DNA from: an uncultured Eubacteriales bacterium
Lineage (GTDB): Bacteria; Bacillota; Clostridia; Oscillospirales; Acutalibacteraceae
Length of the DNA stretch: 64,000 bases
Assembly (NCBI GenBank): GCA_900315875.1
Contig: ONAX01000002.1
Span: forward strand, 1 to 64,000
Direction: 5' to 3'
The notes beneath the pieces are model-generated. The model ran no database searches. It saw only the letters and a program-made list of their open reading frames with translations, and was not told where the DNA came from. The position numbers were made by a program, and so were the translations under genes. Below, one piece after another: positions 62,402 through 64,000 of this stretch (positions are counted from its first letter, which is position 1; each line of letters starts with the position of its first letter).

Positions 62402-62540
62402 AGTTTTGCAAGTCTTTTCAAAGGCTGCATAGTCCTGAGTCGCCCAAAGGATGTGTCCTTAGGGTACAGCGACTCCCGCCGCGATCCGCAGGGCATGAAA
62501 AACAGATTTTTCAGAAATCCCTCGTGCTGCAGGTAAATCA
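62402..62540. repeat. Structured intergenic stretch, probable dispersed repeat
   Basis: It contains AGTCGC/GCGACT enclosing AAGGA/TCCTT (about 62437-62473) and AAAAA/TTTTT within CTGCA-flanked DNA (62480-62533). No gene is convincing. The sequence resembles repeats seen between genes in related Clostridia, from memory only. No second copy lies in this window. Confidence 0.4.
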
Positions 62541-62541
62541 A

Positions 62542-62566
62542 AAAAACAGTCCGTCGGACTGTTTTT
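62542..62566. terminator. Perfect-palindrome bidirectional terminator
   Basis: AAAAACAGTCC and GGACTGTTTTT pair perfectly around a 3-nt loop. Confidence 0.8.
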
Positions 62567-62571
62567 GAGAG

Positions 62572-62600
62572 GGGACGCCCTGAAAAAAGGCGTCCCATTA
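62572..62600 (+). terminator. Second terminator hairpin
   Basis: GGGACGCC (62572-62579) and GGCGTCCC (62589-62596), followed by a T-rich run. It stands between the convergent spoVAE and YitT-family genes. Confidence 0.65.
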
Positions 62601-62678
62601 TTATATTTACTAATAACCACCCTCGCCGCAGCAAGGCAGCGAACCAGAAACCGTAAATAAAAAGCATTGCCTTATTAT

Positions 62679-63548
62679 TCATCCGTTAGGCCGCCGGTAG
62701 AAATTACCCATGACCTCCTCGGATTTCATAACGTTAATAAATGCTTTGGGATCTTCTTTCTTTATCTTGGATACAACACGCCTGATCTCGTCGGATGAAA
62801 TAACAGAATAGATCATCTTTCGCTCGGCGCCCATATACAGACCCGTACCCTTGAAAAGTGTTCCGTCGTGGTTGGTGTTATTCTTGATAACAGCATAAAC
62901 CTCGTCGGGCTTTTCGGTAATAATGAAAAGCGTTTCCTTCTGGTACCTTTTATATATGATCTGAATTATAAGCTTGGACACAAACTGCAGGATGATGGAA
63001 TACATTGCGCCCGTCCAGCCGAATAACAGCCCCGACAGTGCAAGCACTACGCAGTTGCCTGCAAAAATATAATTCCATGCGTCCTTGCCGTAGCGTTCTG
63101 AAATGAATATCGAGATAAAATCCGTACCGCCGCTGGTCGCATTGCTCAGAAGGCATATGCCAATTGCAGTGCCGCCGAATATACCGCCGCAGAGCGAACA
63201 GAGAAGAATGTCGTTCGTAACATTCAGATTCGGAATAATATCGGCAAAAACAGAACTCAGAACAATCATCAGAAGGGAATAGATCGTGAAACGCTTGCCG
63301 ATGAATTTGAAGGATATCAGCGCAGGTACGGCATTGAGCGGAATATAGATCAGCGACAATGCAACATCCGTTCCCGTGGTTTTAAGAAGAATCTCCTTGG
63401 AAAGCAGAGAAACGCCTGTAAAACCGCCGGCAAGAAGTCCTGCAGGATGGATAAAATTACTGATTGAAAACCCGTAAACTCCTGCGGCAACAATTATACA
63501 TATAATGTGCCAGATTTCCCTGCCGATATTAATCTTCTTCATTTTCAT
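62679..63548 (-). CDS. YitT family (DUF161/DUF2179) membrane protein
   Basis: A 289-residue protein with five or six N-terminal membrane helices (to about residue 200) and a C-terminal DUF2179 domain (residues 210-285; MIYSVISSDEIRRVVSKIKKEDPKAF is diagnostic). GGFTGVSLL and SNATSGGTDFI lie in the membrane part. The function is not established; the C-terminal domain resembles small ligand-binding ACT-like folds. It follows the PH-domain gene by 22 bp on the same strand, so they are probably co-transcribed. Confidence 0.88.
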   Translation of the reverse strand: MKMKKINIGREIWHIICIIVAAGVYGFSISNFIHPAGLLAGGFTGVSLLSKEILLKTTGTDVALSLIYIPLNAVPALISFKFIGKRFTIYSLLMIVLSSVFADIIPNLNVTNDILLCSLCGGIFGGTAIGICLLSNATSGGTDFISIFISERYGKDAWNYIFAGNCVVLALSGLLFGWTGAMYSIILQFVSKLIIQIIYKRYQKETLFIITEKPDEVYAVIKNNTNHDGTLFKGTGLYMGAERKMIYSVISSDEIRRVVSKIKKEDPKAFINVMKSEEVMGNFYRRPNG

Positions 63549-63570
63549 CAGCTCCCCTGTCGGTCAAAGC

Positions 63571-64000
63571 TTAACCGTCAAAGTCGTCGTAATCATCTCC
63601 GCCGTCGAAGCCGTCATCAATGAACATTTCATTCTGACGCATACGCATGCGCAGTCTGTCCTTTTCTACGGCATCCGAAAGGATATCCTTGAATTCCCTG
63701 CAGTGTTTGATATTTTTGATAATAAGAGTGGGGTTCGTCTTGTCGTGGGAATAGACTGTCAATGTGCCGAGTCCGAACATTTTCTGGAACATGGTTCTTG
63801 TCATTGACATATCAGTAACGCGGTACATAAGTATCTCGTTTTCCTCGCTTTTGAAGAATCCCTTTTCTATTATTATCTTTTTCTGCGTAAGAATGTATTT
63901 TGTAAACGTCCACGGAATTCCGAAGAAGCCCCAGCGTTTACGCTCACGGGTAATTTCTCCGGGAAAAGCGTTTTTCGGTTTTTTCTTCGGCTCCTCTGCT
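63571..64000 (-). CDS. PH-domain (bPH_2/YdbT-like) membrane protein, 5' end outside the window
   Basis: The frame is open from the window edge to the stop at 63571, giving at least 142 residues: AEEPKKKPKNAF, RERKRWGFFGIPW, then LTQKKIIIEKGFFKSEENEILMYRVTD. This last segment is the bPH domain signature (also in DUF304 proteins). It is not a start at 63828, since the codons before that ATG read on in frame with the same domain. The tail is acidic (GFDGGDDYDDFDG). Bacterial PH proteins of this type sit at the membrane; role unknown. Confidence 0.75.
   Translation of the reverse strand, partial: AEEPKKKPKNAFPGEITRERKRWGFFGIPWTFTKYILTQKKIIIEKGFFKSEENEILMYRVTDMSMTRTMFQKMFGLGTLTVYSHDKTNPTLIIKNIKHCREFKDILSDAVEKDRLRMRMRQNEMFIDDGFDGGDDYDDFDG

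Noticed and set aside
62296..62682. 128-codon minus-strand frame beside spoVAE
   Set aside because: It overlaps spoVAE, terminators and the structured repeat, so it is a by-product of these sequences.

Overview
The window looks like part of a chromosome of an anaerobic, spore-forming gut-type Clostridia bacterium of the Oscillospiraceae/Ruminococcaceae kind. The grounds are roughly balanced base composition, a spoIIA operon and spoVAE, a Gram-positive dcw cluster with mraZ and divIB-type ftsQ, HPr kinase, cdaA-cdaR, and BspA-type leucine-rich repeat and GH13 proteins. Family names rest on motifs read by eye; no database search was run. I call 62 protein genes. All of them end in TAA or TGA and none in TAG.

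Layout. 1-1240 is probably the end of an integrative element (two small element-type genes and a cluster of GTTAGCA repeats), abutting a tRNA-Arg(CCT) gene and a 40-nt truncated copy of it. 1.6-6.6 kb (minus strand): a lipocalin/tocopherol-cyclase-like protein, citrate synthase, and a set of two radical SAM proteins with a nucleotidyltransferase-fold protein between them. 6.9-8.6 kb: pyruvate kinase with an in-frame TAG near its start. 8.8-13.6 kb: small proteins, a sigma factor, YifB and an intracellular GH13 enzyme. 13.7-16.8 kb: a large secreted leucine-rich repeat protein whose signal peptide lies in another frame. 17-24.9 kb: a GT4 glycosyltransferase, hprK-murB-rapZ-whiA and a Ca2+-type P-ATPase. 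24.8-27.7 kb: spoIIA operon (minus), an amidase and a PHP phosphatase. 28.3-35.6 kb: two copies of a dispersed intergenic repeat flanking an isomerase-nrdR-amidohydrolase set, cdaA-cdaR (c-di-AMP synthesis) and a SpoVB-type flippase. 35.6-42 kb: a heterodimeric ABC exporter, a lipoprotein, a LysM protein and a DUF3343/cysteine-desulfurase pair. 42-48.8 kb (minus): a phosphoesterase, threonine synthase, dipeptidase, and rplS with a leader, followed by lepB-rbgA-rnhB-yraN. 49-50 kb: PyrB with a fused PyrI-type zinc domain. 50-61.8 kb (minus): the dcw cluster mraZ-rsmH-ftsL-pbp-(Mur-ligase-like stub)-mraY-ftsW-murG-ftsQ-ftsZ, without murC, murD, murE, murF or ftsA. 62-64 kb: spoVAE, a YitT-family protein and a truncated PH-domain gene.

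The genes are mostly housekeeping: cell wall and division, sporulation, carbon and nucleotide metabolism. The most unusual points are the amber codon in pyruvate kinase together with the absence of TAG stops, the radical SAM/nucleotidyltransferase pair behind a 13-bp inverted repeat, the P-loop-less Mur-ligase-like protein in the dcw cluster, the PyrB-zinc domain fusion, a tRNA-like structure beside a sigma factor gene, and a new-looking dispersed repeat.
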